DNA from: Microbacteriaceae bacterium X2B
GTDB taxonomy: Bacteria; Actinomycetota; Actinomycetes; Actinomycetales; Microbacteriaceae
DNA: 64,000 nucleotides
Reading direction: 5' to 3'
NCBI GenBank assembly: GCA_005502445.1
Contig: SCPB01000005.1
Coordinates: 1 to 64,000, forward strand
In this document: one piece after another, positions 1 to 8,821 of the stretch
Layout: every line of letters begins with the position of its first letter
Numbering within the stretch: position 1 is the first letter of the stretch
Made by a program: the position numbers and the translations under genes
The notes under the pieces: model-generated
Database searches by the model: none
The model's input: the letters and a program-made list of their open reading frames with translations, nothing else
Told to the model about the DNA's origin: nothing

Positions 1-869
1 CGGCGCGCACCGCCGGCCGTCGTCCGCGCCGACGCCGCCTCGAGAACGGGCAGCGCCCCGGCTGGATGGCCTACGGGTTCCTCCTGGCTGTCATGCTCGG
101 CTCGATCTTCCCGCTCTACTGGTCGTTCCTGATCGGCTCGGGCGACGCCTCGACGATCACGCGGCAGGACATCGTGTGGTGGCCGGGCGGGAACTTCCTC
201 GCCAACGCCGCCGCCGTCGTCGAGAACGACAGCGTCAACTTCTGGAAGGCGATCACCAACTCGATCATCGTCTCGACGGTCGTCGCCGCCTCGGTCGTCT
301 GGTTCTCGACGCTCGCGGGCTTCGCGTTCGCGAAGCTCCGCTTCCGCGGGAAGAACGGCCTGCTGATCTTCGTCATCGCGACGATGGCCGTGCCCACCCA
401 GCTCGGCGTCGTTCCCCTCTTCATCGCGATGAGCCAGCTGCAGCTCGCGGGCACGCTCAGCGCGGTCATCCTGCCCGCGATCGTGAGCGCGTTCGGCGTG
501 TTCTGGATGACGCAGTACCTCAGCCAGGCGCTGCCCTACGAGCTCATCGAGGCGGCTCGCGTCGACGGCGCGAGCATGATCCGCACCTTCTGGTCGGTCG
601 CGCTGCCCGCCGCTCGCCCCGCCGCCGCGATGCTCGGCCTCTTCGTCTTCATCTCGACCTGGACGAACTTCTTCTGGCCCTTCATCGTCCTCGACCGGCA
701 GAGCCCCACGCTGCCCGTCGCGCTCTCGCTCCTGCAGAGCAACTACTTCGTGGACTACTCGGTGGTGATGGCCGGTGTGATCCTGTCGACCATCCCGCTG
801 CTGATTCTGTTCGTCGTCGCCGGCCGCCAGCTGGTCAGCGGCATCATGCAAGGAGCTGTCAAGGGATGA
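1..869 (+). CDS. Carbohydrate ABC transporter permease (CUT1, MalG type), 5' end outside window
   Basis: This is the inner-membrane permease of a CUT1 sugar importer. The frame is open back to base 1. The first ATG in the window (66) follows residues RPGW, which normally lie inside the N-terminal cytoplasmic tail of this family, so the true start is probably upstream and the entry is partial. About six hydrophobic segments are visible. The EAA loop that docks the ATPase reads IEAARVDGAS, roughly 160 residues after the ATG at 66. The stop overlaps the next start by 4 nt (ATGA at 866-869), so it is translationally coupled to the beta-glucosidase gene. That context suggests a beta-glucoside or cellobiose importer resembling CebG; the substrate is inferred. 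Confidence 0.88.
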   Translation, partial: ARTAGRRPRRRRLENGQRPGWMAYGFLLAVMLGSIFPLYWSFLIGSGDASTITRQDIVWWPGGNFLANAAAVVENDSVNFWKAITNSIIVSTVVAASVVWFSTLAGFAFAKLRFRGKNGLLIFVIATMAVPTQLGVVPLFIAMSQLQLAGTLSAVILPAIVSAFGVFWMTQYLSQALPYELIEAARVDGASMIRTFWSVALPAARPAAAMLGLFVFISTWTNFFWPFIVLDRQSPTLPVALSLLQSNYFVDYSVVMAGVILSTIPLLILFVVAGRQLVSGIMQGAVKG

Positions 870-2365
870 CCCTCTCGACTCCGGCGTCCGCTGTGGCGCC
901 TCACCCCGGCGTGCGCGCCTTCCCCGCCGACTTCCGGTTCGGGGTCGCCACGGCGGCCTTCCAGATCGAGGGGTCGACCCACGTCGACGGCCGCACCGAC
1001 TCCATCTGGGACGCGTTCGCGCGCGTGCCGGGCGCCGTCGTGAACGCCGACAACGGCGAGCCGGCGTGCGACCACTACCGCCGCTCGAGCTCGGACGTCG
1101 CGATGATGCGCGAGCTGGGCATCCAGACGTACCGGTTCTCGACCTCGTGGGCGCGCGTCCAGCCCGACGGCCGCGTCGCGAACCCCGCGGGGCTCGACTT
1201 CTACTCGCGCCTCGTCGACGATCTGCTCGAGGCGGGCATCCAGCCCTGGCTGACGCTCTACCACTGGGACCTCCCGCAGGCGCTCGAGGAGGCCGGCGGC
1301 TGGCCCGCGCGCGACACCGCGCACCGCTTCGTCGAGTACGCCGGAATCGTGCACGACGTGCTCGGCGACCGCATCCAGGCCTGGACGACGCTCAACGAGC
1401 CGTGGTGCAGCGCCTTCCTCGGCTACCTCGGCGGCGAGCACGCCCCCGGCCGTCAGGACCCTCAGGCCTCGATCGACGCGGCGCACCACCTGCTGCTCGG
1501 CCACGGGCTCGCGGTGCAGGAGCTCCGCCGTCGCGACCCGGAGCTCCAGCTCGGCATCACGCTCAACCTCACCGTCGCCGACCCCGTCGACCCGACCGAC
1601 GCGGGCGACCTCGACGCGGTGCGGCGCATCGACGGGCAGCACAACCGCTGGTTCCTCGACCCGATCTTCCGCGGCGAGTACCCGGCCGACATCGTCGACG
1701 ACCTCGCGGGCATCGGCGTCACCGTGCCCGTGAGCGACGGCGACCTCGCGGCGATCGCGGCGCCCATCGACGCGCTCGGCGTGAACTACTACCACGGCGA
1801 CGCCGTGAGCGCGCATCCCTTCACGGGCACGCCGCTCGCCCCCGCCGCGCCCTCGGACCGCCCCAAGCGCTCGCCCTTCCCCGTCGACCGGGGCGTCCAC
1901 TGGCACCCGCGCGGGCTCCCCGTCACCGCGATGCAGTGGGAGGTCCAGCCCGAGGGCCTGACCCGCCTGCTGACTCGGATCCACGAGGAGTACACGGCCC
2001 CGGCAGGCACCGCGCTCCACATGACCGAGAACGGCGCCGCGTACGACGACGTCGTCGGCTCCGACGGAGGCGTCCACGATGCCGAGCGCGCCGCGTTCCT
2101 CGAGGCCCACCTCGCGGCGATCCTCGACGCCATCGACGCCGGAGTGAAGGTGGGCAGCTACTTCTACTGGTCGCTCATGGACAACTTCGAGTGGGCCTGG
2201 GGCTACGACAAGCGCTTCGGACTCGTGCGCGTCGACTACGCCACGCAGGAGCGCACCGTCAAGGAGAGCGGCCGCCACTACCAGCGGATCATCGCCGAGC
2301 GCGCGCTGCGCAAGCCCGCCGCCGGCGACCCCGGAGCGGTCGATGCCGGTTCGACCGCTGGATAG
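866..2365 (+). CDS. GH1 beta-glucosidase
   Basis: This is a family 1 glycoside hydrolase of 499 residues, the usual length for bacterial GH1 enzymes. The NEP motif with the acid/base glutamate is at residues 177-179 (E178), and the nucleophile motif TENG is at 387-390 (E388). The N-terminal stretch FRFGVATAAFQIEG and the C-terminal YFYWSLMDNFEW are typical of the family. No signal peptide is visible, so it should act in the cytoplasm on imported beta-glucosides such as cellobiose. The ATG at 866 overlaps the permease stop and sits behind AAGGAG (850-855). The same frame stays open far upstream, but that part is only the shadow of the permease gene. Confidence 0.95.
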   Translation: MTLSTPASAVAPHPGVRAFPADFRFGVATAAFQIEGSTHVDGRTDSIWDAFARVPGAVVNADNGEPACDHYRRSSSDVAMMRELGIQTYRFSTSWARVQPDGRVANPAGLDFYSRLVDDLLEAGIQPWLTLYHWDLPQALEEAGGWPARDTAHRFVEYAGIVHDVLGDRIQAWTTLNEPWCSAFLGYLGGEHAPGRQDPQASIDAAHHLLLGHGLAVQELRRRDPELQLGITLNLTVADPVDPTDAGDLDAVRRIDGQHNRWFLDPIFRGEYPADIVDDLAGIGVTVPVSDGDLAAIAAPIDALGVNYYHGDAVSAHPFTGTPLAPAAPSDRPKRSPFPVDRGVHWHPRGLPVTAMQWEVQPEGLTRLLTRIHEEYTAPAGTALHMTENGAAYDDVVGSDGGVHDAERAAFLEAHLAAILDAIDAGVKVGSYFYWSLMDNFEWAWGYDKRFGLVRVDYATQERTVKESGRHYQRIIAERALRKPAAGDPGAVDAGSTAG

Positions 2366-2375
2366 ACTGCCCAGC

Positions 2376-3398
2376 ATGACGACAGAGGCCGGCTCCGCTC
2401 GCTCGGCGCCGACCCTCGAGATGGTCGCCGCGGAGGCAGGAGTCTCTCGGTCGACCGTCTCGCGCGTGGTCAACTCGTCGCCCAAGGTGAGCCCGGATGT
2501 CCTGGAGGCCGTGCAGGCCGCCATCACGCGCCTCGGCTACACCCCCAATCGCGCGGCGAGGTCGCTCGCGAACCGGCGAACGATGGCGATCGCGCTCGTC
2601 GTGCCAGAGGACACCTCGCGGTTCTTCGGCGACCCCTACTTCGCGGCGGTCGTGCGCGGCATCAGCCGCGTGCTCGACGCCTCGGACTACGTGCTCAACC
2701 TGCACCTCGCGAATCCTGGCCCTTCGCAGAAGACCGTCGACTATCTGCTCAGCGGCAGCGTCGACGGCGCGATCGTGGTCTCGCACCACTCGAGCGACCG
2801 ATTCCTCGAGAAGCTCGGCGGCAGCATCCCCGTCGTCTTCGGAGGCCACCCGCTCGGGCCGGATGCCGACGCGGGCGCCTACTACGTCGACGTGGACAAC
2901 GTCGCAGCCGCCGAGGCGGGCGTGCAGTACCTGATCGAGCGCGGGCACACTCGCATCGCGACCATTACCGGTCAGGCCGACATGCCCGCCGGCATCGACC
3001 GCGCGGCCGGCTGGCAGCGCGCCCTTGCGGCGGGGGGCCTCGAGCCGGGCCCACGCGTGGACGGCGGATTCACGATGGCCGGAGGAGCACAGGCGATGCG
3101 TGAGCTGCTCGACCTCGGCGGGTTCGACGCCGTCTTCATCGCGAGCGACCTCATGACCCTCGGCGCCCTCTCGGTGATCGCGGAGCGCGGGGTGCGCGTA
3201 CCCGACGACATCGCGGTGCTGAGCTTCGACGACAGCCCCGCGGCCGAGGCGGCGCTCGTGCCGCTCACGACCGTGCGGCAGCCCTCGGAGGAGATGGGTG
3301 AGGAGATGGCGCGGATGCTCCTCCAGCGCCTGCGCGGAGAGCCGACGGCCCGCACGGCCATCCTCCCGACCGACATCGTCGTGCGCGCGAGCGCGTAG
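2376..3398 (+). CDS. LacI-family transcriptional regulator, CebR-like
   Basis: This 340-residue repressor has an N-terminal LacI helix-turn-helix at about residues 12-33 (VAAEAGVSRSTVSRVVN) and a periplasmic-binding-protein-like sugar domain from about residue 70. The hinge region and the phrase SLANRRTMAIALVVPE resemble CebR, the cellobiose regulator of Streptomyces; this likeness is from memory of the family. The ATG at 2376 was preferred to an in-frame ATG at 2343, which lies inside the beta-glucosidase gene and only adds residues before the HTH. It begins 10 nt after the glucosidase stop, so it is probably the last gene of the glucoside operon. No CebR-type palindrome is visible inside this part of the window. 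Confidence 0.9.
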   Translation: MTTEAGSARSAPTLEMVAAEAGVSRSTVSRVVNSSPKVSPDVLEAVQAAITRLGYTPNRAARSLANRRTMAIALVVPEDTSRFFGDPYFAAVVRGISRVLDASDYVLNLHLANPGPSQKTVDYLLSGSVDGAIVVSHHSSDRFLEKLGGSIPVVFGGHPLGPDADAGAYYVDVDNVAAAEAGVQYLIERGHTRIATITGQADMPAGIDRAAGWQRALAAGGLEPGPRVDGGFTMAGGAQAMRELLDLGGFDAVFIASDLMTLGALSVIAERGVRVPDDIAVLSFDDSPAAEAALVPLTTVRQPSEEMGEEMARMLLQRLRGEPTARTAILPTDIVVRASA

Positions 3399-3458
3399 CT
3401 CTTCCTCGGCCAGGGGGACCCTGAGCGGGGTGTGCGGCGGCGCGGGTAGGGTCCCGTC

Positions 3459-3746
3459 ATGACTCTCACCGTCACGCACGAGCCCGACGCCGACCGCTAC
3501 GTGGTGCACGACGCCGCGGGAGAGCTGCAGGGCTTCATCGTCTACGACTCCTCCCCCGGACAGCTGCGGCTGATCCACGCGGAGGTGCCGCCGTTCCTGC
3601 GCAGCAAGGGCGTGGGCGGCGACATGGTGCAGGCGATCCTCGACCACCTGCGCACCGAGAGCACCGACCGCATCGTGCCGTCGTGCCCGTTCGTCGTGAT
3701 GTGGATGCGCCGCCACCCCGAGTACGCGGACCTCACGACCCGCTAG
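3459..3746 (+). CDS. Small GCN5-related N-acetyltransferase (YjdJ/NATD1 type)
   Basis: This is a 95-residue protein of the compact N-acetyltransferase subgroup. It lacks a full GNAT fold but keeps the acetyl-CoA binding loop, seen here as RSKGVGGDMV at about residues 49-58, and the C-terminal signature SCPFVVMWMRRHPEYADL. The family is widespread and its substrate is generally unknown. The gene stands alone, 60 nt after the LacI gene, on the same strand. The ATG at 3459 gives the usual length. The function beyond acetyltransferase-like fold is not known. Confidence 0.85.
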   Translation: MTLTVTHEPDADRYVVHDAAGELQGFIVYDSSPGQLRLIHAEVPPFLRSKGVGGDMVQAILDHLRTESTDRIVPSCPFVVMWMRRHPEYADLTTR

Positions 3747-3808
3747 CACCTGCCTCGCGATCGCGGCGCGCGCCGCGCATCGAGACGGGGGTTTGTGCCG
3801 AGTCGGGC

Positions 3809-3825
3809 AGACGGTAGGCCCGTCT
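3809..3825. terminator. Weak hairpin between convergent genes
   Basis: AGACGG (3809-3814) and CCGTCT (3820-3825) form a 6-bp inverted repeat with a 5-nt loop, between the convergent GNAT and small membrane protein genes. AGGCCCGTCT also occurs twice as a direct repeat here (3816-3825 and 3834-3843). There is no T tract, so terminator function is only a possibility. Confidence 0.3.
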
Positions 3826-3874
3826 CGACGGAAAGGCCCGTCTGGCGCCGCCGGGCGGCGCGCGGCTCGGCGCG

Positions 3875-4183
3875 CTAGCGGTCGGCGGGGACGTCGATGC
3901 GGAGGCGACCCGCGTATCCGGGGGCGTCGGCGGGAGCATCCACGATGCCCAGGGGGCCGTCGCCGGGGACGGGAGCGGGCGCGGGGAGGATGGTCTGGCG
4001 ATCGAGCTCGACCTGCGCCTCATGGCGAGTCGGGTGGAAGACCTCGTCGCCGATGCCGAGCACGCCGGGGCCTCCGCCGCCGCGGCGCGACTTGTCGCTC
4101 AGATCGATCCATCCGCGGGCGTGGGCGAGGATGGACACGGCGACAGCCGCGCCCACGAGAAGGACCCACCCCCATACCGGCAC
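3875..4183 (-). CDS. Small single-span membrane protein of unknown function
   Basis: I do not recognise a named function. The 102-residue product starts with a hydrophobic segment (residues 3-20, VWGWVLLVGAAVAVSILA), followed by a short basic and glycine-rich linker (SDKSRRGGGGPG) and a soluble tail containing GDEVFHPTRHEAQVELDRQ. The layout suggests an N-terminally anchored protein with a small cytoplasmic tail, a type common in actinobacteria. The start is a GTG at 4183 without a clear ribosome binding site. It lies 81 nt downstream of the PucR gene on the same strand and could be co-transcribed with it. Confidence 0.55.
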   Translation of the reverse strand: MPVWGWVLLVGAAVAVSILAHARGWIDLSDKSRRGGGGPGVLGIGDEVFHPTRHEAQVELDRQTILPAPAPVPGDGPLGIVDAPADAPGYAGRLRIDVPADR

Positions 4184-4264
4184 GAGGGTCAGGATACCCG
4201 GGCGGCCTGGGAGGGTGTGTGAACGCGCGGTGAACGCGGAGGCTCCACCGGAGCCGACGGACAG

Positions 4265-5674
4265 TCAGCGAGCGGTCGACTCGGACCGTCGCGTGGAGTG
4301 ATCGTGCGCCCACAGCGCGATGGCGAGATCCGTGCGGTCGCCGTCCGCGAGCGGGTCCCGGCCCACGACGTCCCGCACGCGGGCCAGCCGATGTCGCACG
4401 GTATTCACGTGGAGGAACTGCCTCGCGGCGGTCTCCGCGATGGACCCGCCCTGCTCGATGAACACCCGGAGCGTGTACAGGAGGTCCGGCCCCCCTCTGA
4501 CCTCCTCCCCCAGCAGGGGACGAACCAGTTGAGCGATGAACGGCTGCAGGCGGGACCGCGGCTGCTGCTCGAGGAGGGCGGCGAGGGTCGCGAGAGTCTC
4601 CGGTCCCGCGATGCTCCCGCGTCGCCGAGCGAGCATCAGCGTCGCCCGCGCCTCCGCGATGCCGTGCGCCAGCTCGGTCAGACCGACGGGACTGGAGTAG
4701 CCGAAGACGAGCTGCAGGCGGTCGGAGATGTCGCGCGCCTGGCCATCGTCCTGGGTGACCACGAGCACGTCCCGAGCGGTCTCGGCGACGACCGCTCCCG
4801 AGTGCTGACGTGCGACGAGCGCCCCCGTGCCTTCGGGCCATGCTGAGACCACGAGCCGCTCGGAGTCGAGGCCCGCGGGATCGAGATCGGGCATCAGGGC
4901 GGCAGGGTGCGCCAGCCCCTCGACGACCAGCGACATGAGCTGCCCGACTCGGCGCCGCGCACTCGACTCCTGAGCGAGTTCCGCCCGTCGCGCGATGTGG
5001 AGGACGCGCGCGAACCGCTCGAGCAGAGCCCGATCGGGCGGCGAGCCCTCGCCGGACCAGCGCAGCAGCTCGGCATCGTCCAGCTCCACCTCGACGAGCG
5101 ACGCGGACTCTCGATGTCGGCCTTCCGCGGAGTCTGCGCTGCTGTCGGACCGGTGCGCGATGTCGATGCGACCCCCGAGCTCATCGGCGATGAGGGCGAG
5201 CATGTCGAAGGCCCCTGCGCCCGTGCGCAGCAGCTCCAGCGCCCCGGCGAGGGGATCAGCCGATCGAGACGACTGCATGCGCGTCTCGACGAGAGCGTCG
5301 CTGATGGCTCGAAACGGAACGCCGTGCGCCATGACCAACAGGGCGACGCCCCATCGACGGCAGGCGCGCTCCAGCGCTGCTGGGACCTCCGTGTGCACCT
5401 CCCCCAAGCCGAGGCACACCCCCACGCAGCCTGCGTCGTGCACCGCCTGCACGAAGCGGGCGGCCTCTCGGGGGTCCACGAGGGCGGCGCCGACAGTGCA
5501 GATCAGCTCGTCCTCGCGGATGTGCGGTCTCGGGTCGACGACCTCCGTCACATGGATCCAGGAGATCGGGCGCTCGAGCGCCTCCTGTCTCGCCTCGATC
5601 ACCGTGAGTCCGAATCGTGGATCCGCGGCGAGGTCGCCGATCGTGGCGTTCTGCGCGACCGGCGAATCGATCAT
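4265..5674 (-). CDS. PucR-family transcriptional regulator
   Basis: This 469-residue regulator has an N-terminal PucR-type sensor domain (about residues 10-130, with WIHVTEVVDP) and a C-terminal PucR helix-turn-helix (about 410-460, with FLHVNTVRHRLARVRDVVGRDP). Members of this family usually control purine, amine or amino-acid catabolism. The ATG at 5674 (MIDSPVAQ) was chosen over an upstream in-frame start at 5749 because the extra 25 residues precede the conserved domain and would run through the divergent promoter region. It is divergent from the APC permease operon (5792-10644), which it most likely controls. A perfect inverted repeat overlaps its start codon, which suggests autoregulation. 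Confidence 0.88.
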   Translation of the reverse strand: MIDSPVAQNATIGDLAADPRFGLTVIEARQEALERPISWIHVTEVVDPRPHIREDELICTVGAALVDPREAARFVQAVHDAGCVGVCLGLGEVHTEVPAALERACRRWGVALLVMAHGVPFRAISDALVETRMQSSRSADPLAGALELLRTGAGAFDMLALIADELGGRIDIAHRSDSSADSAEGRHRESASLVEVELDDAELLRWSGEGSPPDRALLERFARVLHIARRAELAQESSARRRVGQLMSLVVEGLAHPAALMPDLDPAGLDSERLVVSAWPEGTGALVARQHSGAVVAETARDVLVVTQDDGQARDISDRLQLVFGYSSPVGLTELAHGIAEARATLMLARRRGSIAGPETLATLAALLEQQPRSRLQPFIAQLVRPLLGEEVRGGPDLLYTLRVFIEQGGSIAETAARQFLHVNTVRHRLARVRDVVGRDPLADGDRTDLAIALWAHDHSTRRSESTAR

Positions 5675-5685
5675 CGTTGTACGAT
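5673..5685. promoter_or_regulatory. Candidate PucR operator 1 (perfect inverted repeat)
   Basis: ATCGT-TGT-ACGAT is a perfect 5-bp inverted repeat with a 3-nt centre that overlaps the PucR start codon. The core CGTTGTACG recurs at 5738-5746, 63 bp away. Confidence 0.5.
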
Positions 5686-5737
5686 ACTCCAATTCAGGTG
5701 CCGATTCAGAGCCGTGCGTCCAATCTGCGGGCGGACA

Positions 5738-5746
5738 CGTTGTACG
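5738..5746. promoter_or_regulatory. Candidate PucR operator 2
   Basis: CGTTGTACG repeats the 9-bp core of the first site at 5675-5683. The distance of 63 bp is about six helical turns, so both sites would lie on the same face of the DNA in the divergent promoter. Confidence 0.45.
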
Positions 5747-5791
5747 CAAGCACTCTCAGGAAAATAATGGGCGCAGCCAAAGGAGGCCCGC

Positions 5792-7264
5792 ATGACCCAC
5801 GCGACCACTGCTTCGCCCGCTGCGAGCGGCACCACCCTGCGTCGGGAGTTCACGCTCCTGTCATCGTTCGCATTCGCGTTCGCGTTCATCTCCCCGATCG
5901 TCGCTCTGTACGGCATCTTCGGACTCGCGCTCACCACCGCCGGGCCGAGCTTCTGGTGGGGGTTCCTGCTCGTCTTCGCCGGGCAGCTGCTCGTCGCCCT
6001 CGTCTTCGCGATGCTCGTCTCGCGCTGGCCGCTGGAGGGCTCCATCTATCAGTGGACCTCACGCCTCGCCGGACCCACCGCAGGCTGGTTCGCCGGGTGG
6101 GCCTACTTCTGGACCCTCGTCATCGCGATGGCGACCGTGGCCCTCGGGGCCGCCGGCTTCCTCGCCAACATCTTCGGCCTGGAGGAGCCGACCGCGGTGG
6201 ATCGGGCCTGGATCGCCTTCGGCGTCCTGGTGTTCGGCACGATCGTCAACCTCGCCGGGCAGACCGTGCTGAAGGTCTTCATGCTCGCGAGCATCGTCGC
6301 CGAGGTGATCGGCTCGATCGGACTCGGCATCTGGCTGCTTGCCTTCCACCGCGTCAACGACCTCTCGGTGCTGTTCACGGGCGGCGACGGCGTGGGCGGC
6401 GGCTCGAGCGACTACCTGGCGATCTCCGGCCCGTTCCTCGTCGCGCTCGCCTTTATCGGCTTTTCCTTCGTCGGATTCGAGAGCGCCGGCTCGATCGCCG
6501 AGGAGGTCGCCGAGCCCCGGAAGAGTCTGCCGAAGGCCATCCTGTTCTCGATCTCGTTCATCGCCGTCGTGGTGATGTTCTCGAGCCTCGCGATCATCCT
6601 CGCCATCCCCGACCTCGAGGCGGTGCGCAACGGCGAGGTCGGCGACCCCGTCTACGAGACGCTGACCACGCAGCTGGGTGCCGGCATCGCCGTGCCCATT
6701 GAGATCCTCTTCGTCATCGGCTTCGTCGCGAGCTTCCTCGCGCTGCAGACGTCCGCCTCGCGCATGCTGTGGGCCAAGGCCCGCGACGGCGCACTTCCCG
6801 GCGCCACGGCACTCGCCCGCCTCAGCGAGAAGCGCCGCCAGCCGACCGTCGCCCTGCTCGTCACCACCGCCATCGGGACCCTGCTGTTCCTGCTGAGCAA
6901 CATCGCGAGCGACCTGTACACGCTCATGGTCAACTTCACCGCGGGCGGGTTCTACCTGTCCTTCCTGTTCCCGCTCATCGGGTTCGTCATCGTGGTCACG
7001 CGCAAGACCTGGCGAGCCGGTCCGTTCAGTCTCGGCGGCGCCACGGCCATCGTCGCCTGGGTCGCCGTCATCTGGGCGAGCCTGCAGCTCATCAACATCG
7101 CCTGGCCGCGCGCGGTCTACGAGCAGACCTACCTCGATTGGTCGATCATCATCGGCACCATCGTCATCGGCTTCGTCGGGGTCGCGGTGTGGGCGAGCGT
7201 GCGCTCGCGCATCCCCTCGGTCACCGGCGTCGAGTACGAGGACGACGAGACGCGCGCCCCGTGA
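5792..7264 (+). CDS. APC-superfamily amino acid/amine permease
   Basis: This 490-residue integral membrane protein has about twelve hydrophobic segments and the APC-family features SPIVALYGIFG near residues 31-41 and FIGFSFVGFESAGSIAEEV near 218-236. It imports an amino acid, polyamine or related amine in symport; the exact substrate cannot be read. The start follows AAAGGAGG at 5779-5786. Its stop overlaps the next start (GTGA, 7261-7264), so it is the first gene of a coupled operon with two SDR dehydrogenases, a ureohydrolase and a deacetylase-fold hydrolase, and divergent from PucR. The context favours a guanidino or cyclic nitrogen compound as substrate. Confidence 0.88.
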   Translation: MTHATTASPAASGTTLRREFTLLSSFAFAFAFISPIVALYGIFGLALTTAGPSFWWGFLLVFAGQLLVALVFAMLVSRWPLEGSIYQWTSRLAGPTAGWFAGWAYFWTLVIAMATVALGAAGFLANIFGLEEPTAVDRAWIAFGVLVFGTIVNLAGQTVLKVFMLASIVAEVIGSIGLGIWLLAFHRVNDLSVLFTGGDGVGGGSSDYLAISGPFLVALAFIGFSFVGFESAGSIAEEVAEPRKSLPKAILFSISFIAVVVMFSSLAIILAIPDLEAVRNGEVGDPVYETLTTQLGAGIAVPIEILFVIGFVASFLALQTSASRMLWAKARDGALPGATALARLSEKRRQPTVALLVTTAIGTLLFLLSNIASDLYTLMVNFTAGGFYLSFLFPLIGFVIVVTRKTWRAGPFSLGGATAIVAWVAVIWASLQLINIAWPRAVYEQTYLDWSIIIGTIVIGFVGVAVWASVRSRIPSVTGVEYEDDETRAP

Positions 7265-7992
7265 GCGCGGCGGGCGCGGCGACGGTGGATGCTCCGGCCC
7301 AGCGCATCGCGGTAGTCACCGGCACGGCCAGCGGCATCGGCCGCTCGATCGCGGCAGAGCTGCGGGGCGAAGGCTGGCGGGTCGCCGGCATCGACCTGCG
7401 CGAGTCGGCGGAGTGCGACCTCAGCCTCGTCGCGGACGTCACCAATGCGGCGGCCATCACGGACGCGGTCCGGCGCGTCGAGCAGCGCTTCGGCGCCGTC
7501 GGTGGAGTCGTTTCGGCAGCCGGCCACTACGAATCAACCCCGGTCGGCGATGTCACCGACGAGCAGTGGCGCCGCATGCTGAGGGTCCACCTCGGCGGCT
7601 TCCTTCATCTCGCACGGGCGACGCTGCCGGGAATGCTCGCTCGCGGATCGGGCGCGATCGTGGCGATCACCAGCGAGCTCGCCGTCGGAGGCGGTGGCCC
7701 AGGCGATGCCCACTACTCGGCAGCGAAGGGCGCCCTGCAGGGGATGATGCGCAGTCTCGCCGTCGAGATGGCGCCCAGAGGGGTTCGAGTCAATGCCGTC
7801 GCCCCCGGACCCACCGACACCCCGCTGCTGGCGGCCGATTCGCCCTGGCGCGCGCCGGACTACCTGCAGACCCTGCCGGTGGGCCGTCTCACCCGACCCG
7901 AGGAGGTCGCGCTGTGCGTCGCCTACCTGCTCGACGCCGGCACCTTCTGCGTCGGCGAGACCCTCAACCCCAACTCGGGAGCGGTGATCTGA
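7261..7992 (+). CDS. SDR-family oxidoreductase
   Basis: This 243-residue classical short-chain dehydrogenase has the nucleotide motif TGTASGIG at residues 20-27 and the catalytic triad S138, Y152, K156 (HYSAAKG). The usual NNAG is replaced by SAAG. It should oxidise an alcohol or reduce a carbonyl with NAD(P)H in the cytoplasm. The GTG start at 7261 overlaps the permease stop, and its own stop shares a base with the next ATG (TGATG, 7990-7994). Translational coupling to both neighbours indicates a step in the same pathway. The substrate is not known. Confidence 0.88.
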   Translation: MSAAGAATVDAPAQRIAVVTGTASGIGRSIAAELRGEGWRVAGIDLRESAECDLSLVADVTNAAAITDAVRRVEQRFGAVGGVVSAAGHYESTPVGDVTDEQWRRMLRVHLGGFLHLARATLPGMLARGSGAIVAITSELAVGGGGPGDAHYSAAKGALQGMMRSLAVEMAPRGVRVNAVAPGPTDTPLLAADSPWRAPDYLQTLPVGRLTRPEEVALCVAYLLDAGTFCVGETLNPNSGAVI

Positions 7993-8759
7993 TGACGACG
8001 CTCATTCTCGACGGAGCGGTCGCTCTCGTCACCGGGGCCGCCCAGGGGATGGGGGCCGCGCATGCCCGCCACCTCGCCGCCTCAGGCGCCCGCGTCGCCG
8101 TCAACGACCGCGCGGAGAGCGCCGAACTCGTCGCGCTCGCGGACGAGCTGGGCGGCCTCGCCGTACCCGGCGACGTGTCTCAGCGCGCCGATGTCGACGC
8201 GATCGTCGCCGCCGTCACCGAGTGGGCGGGCGCACCGGACGTGCTCGTCGCGAACCACGCCTATATGACCATGTCGCCGCTTCTCGACGCCGACCTCGAC
8301 GACTGGTGGCGAGTCATCGACACGAACCTCGGCGGCACCTTCGCGCTCATCCAGGCAGTACTTCCGGGTATGCGCGCGAAGGGCCGCGGACGCGTCGTGG
8401 TCGTCACGAGCGAGTGGGGGGTGACGGGATGGCCGGAAGCGACTGCGTACTGCGCCTCGAAGGCCGGACTGATCTCGCTCGTGAAGACTCTCGGTCGCGA
8501 ACTCGCCCCTGAGGGGATCATGGTCAACGCGCTCGCCCCCGGGGTGACCCGCACGCCGCAGCTCGCCGTCGATGCGCGCGCGGCGGGCGTCGACCTCGGC
8601 GAGATGATCAGCTCCTACGCCCGGGAGATCCCGCTCGGACGCGTCGGCGAGGTCGATGAGCTGGCCCGGGCTGTGGTGTTCCTCAGCGATTTCCGCCAGG
8701 GTGCGATGGTCGGCCAGGTGCTCCAGGCCAACGGCGGGTCGACACGCGCCCGCGCGTGA
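7992..8759 (+). CDS. SDR-family oxidoreductase
   Basis: This second short-chain dehydrogenase has 255 residues, with the cofactor motif TGAAQGMG at 14-21 and catalytic S140, Y153, K157 (YCASK). It differs clearly from the SDR before it, so the pair probably catalyses two distinct redox steps rather than being a recent duplication. The ATG at 7992 overlaps the upstream stop. A 62-nt gap containing four CCCCG units separates it from the ureohydrolase gene, the only gap of any size in this operon. The substrate is not known. Confidence 0.88.
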   Translation: MTTLILDGAVALVTGAAQGMGAAHARHLAASGARVAVNDRAESAELVALADELGGLAVPGDVSQRADVDAIVAAVTEWAGAPDVLVANHAYMTMSPLLDADLDDWWRVIDTNLGGTFALIQAVLPGMRAKGRGRVVVVTSEWGVTGWPEATAYCASKAGLISLVKTLGRELAPEGIMVNALAPGVTRTPQLAVDARAAGVDLGEMISSYAREIPLGRVGEVDELARAVVFLSDFRQGAMVGQVLQANGGSTRARA

Positions 8760-8779
8760 CCCGCGCCGAGCATCCATCG

Positions 8780-8799
8780 CCCCGCCCCGCCCCGCCCCG
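8780..8799. repeat. Tandem CCCCG x4
   Basis: Four perfect CCCCG units lie in the spacer between the second SDR gene and the ureohydrolase gene, just upstream of its ribosome binding site. Unit number could vary by slippage and alter spacing or mRNA structure; this is inference. Confidence 0.6.
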
Positions 8800-8821
8800 A
8801 CCTCGAGGAGGAATGTCGCAC

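Noticed and set aside
755-2527. 590-codon open frame antisense to the beta-glucosidase and LacI genes
   Set aside because: Its residues are low-complexity (Arg, Ala, Val, Gly) and match no family. High-GC codon bias keeps antisense frames open, and the sense frames have clear catalytic motifs.
8780-8799. CCCCG tandem repeat as a CRISPR or phase-variation switch
   Set aside because: Too short and regular for CRISPR; it lies in a spacer rather than a reading frame, so it is listed only as a repeat.
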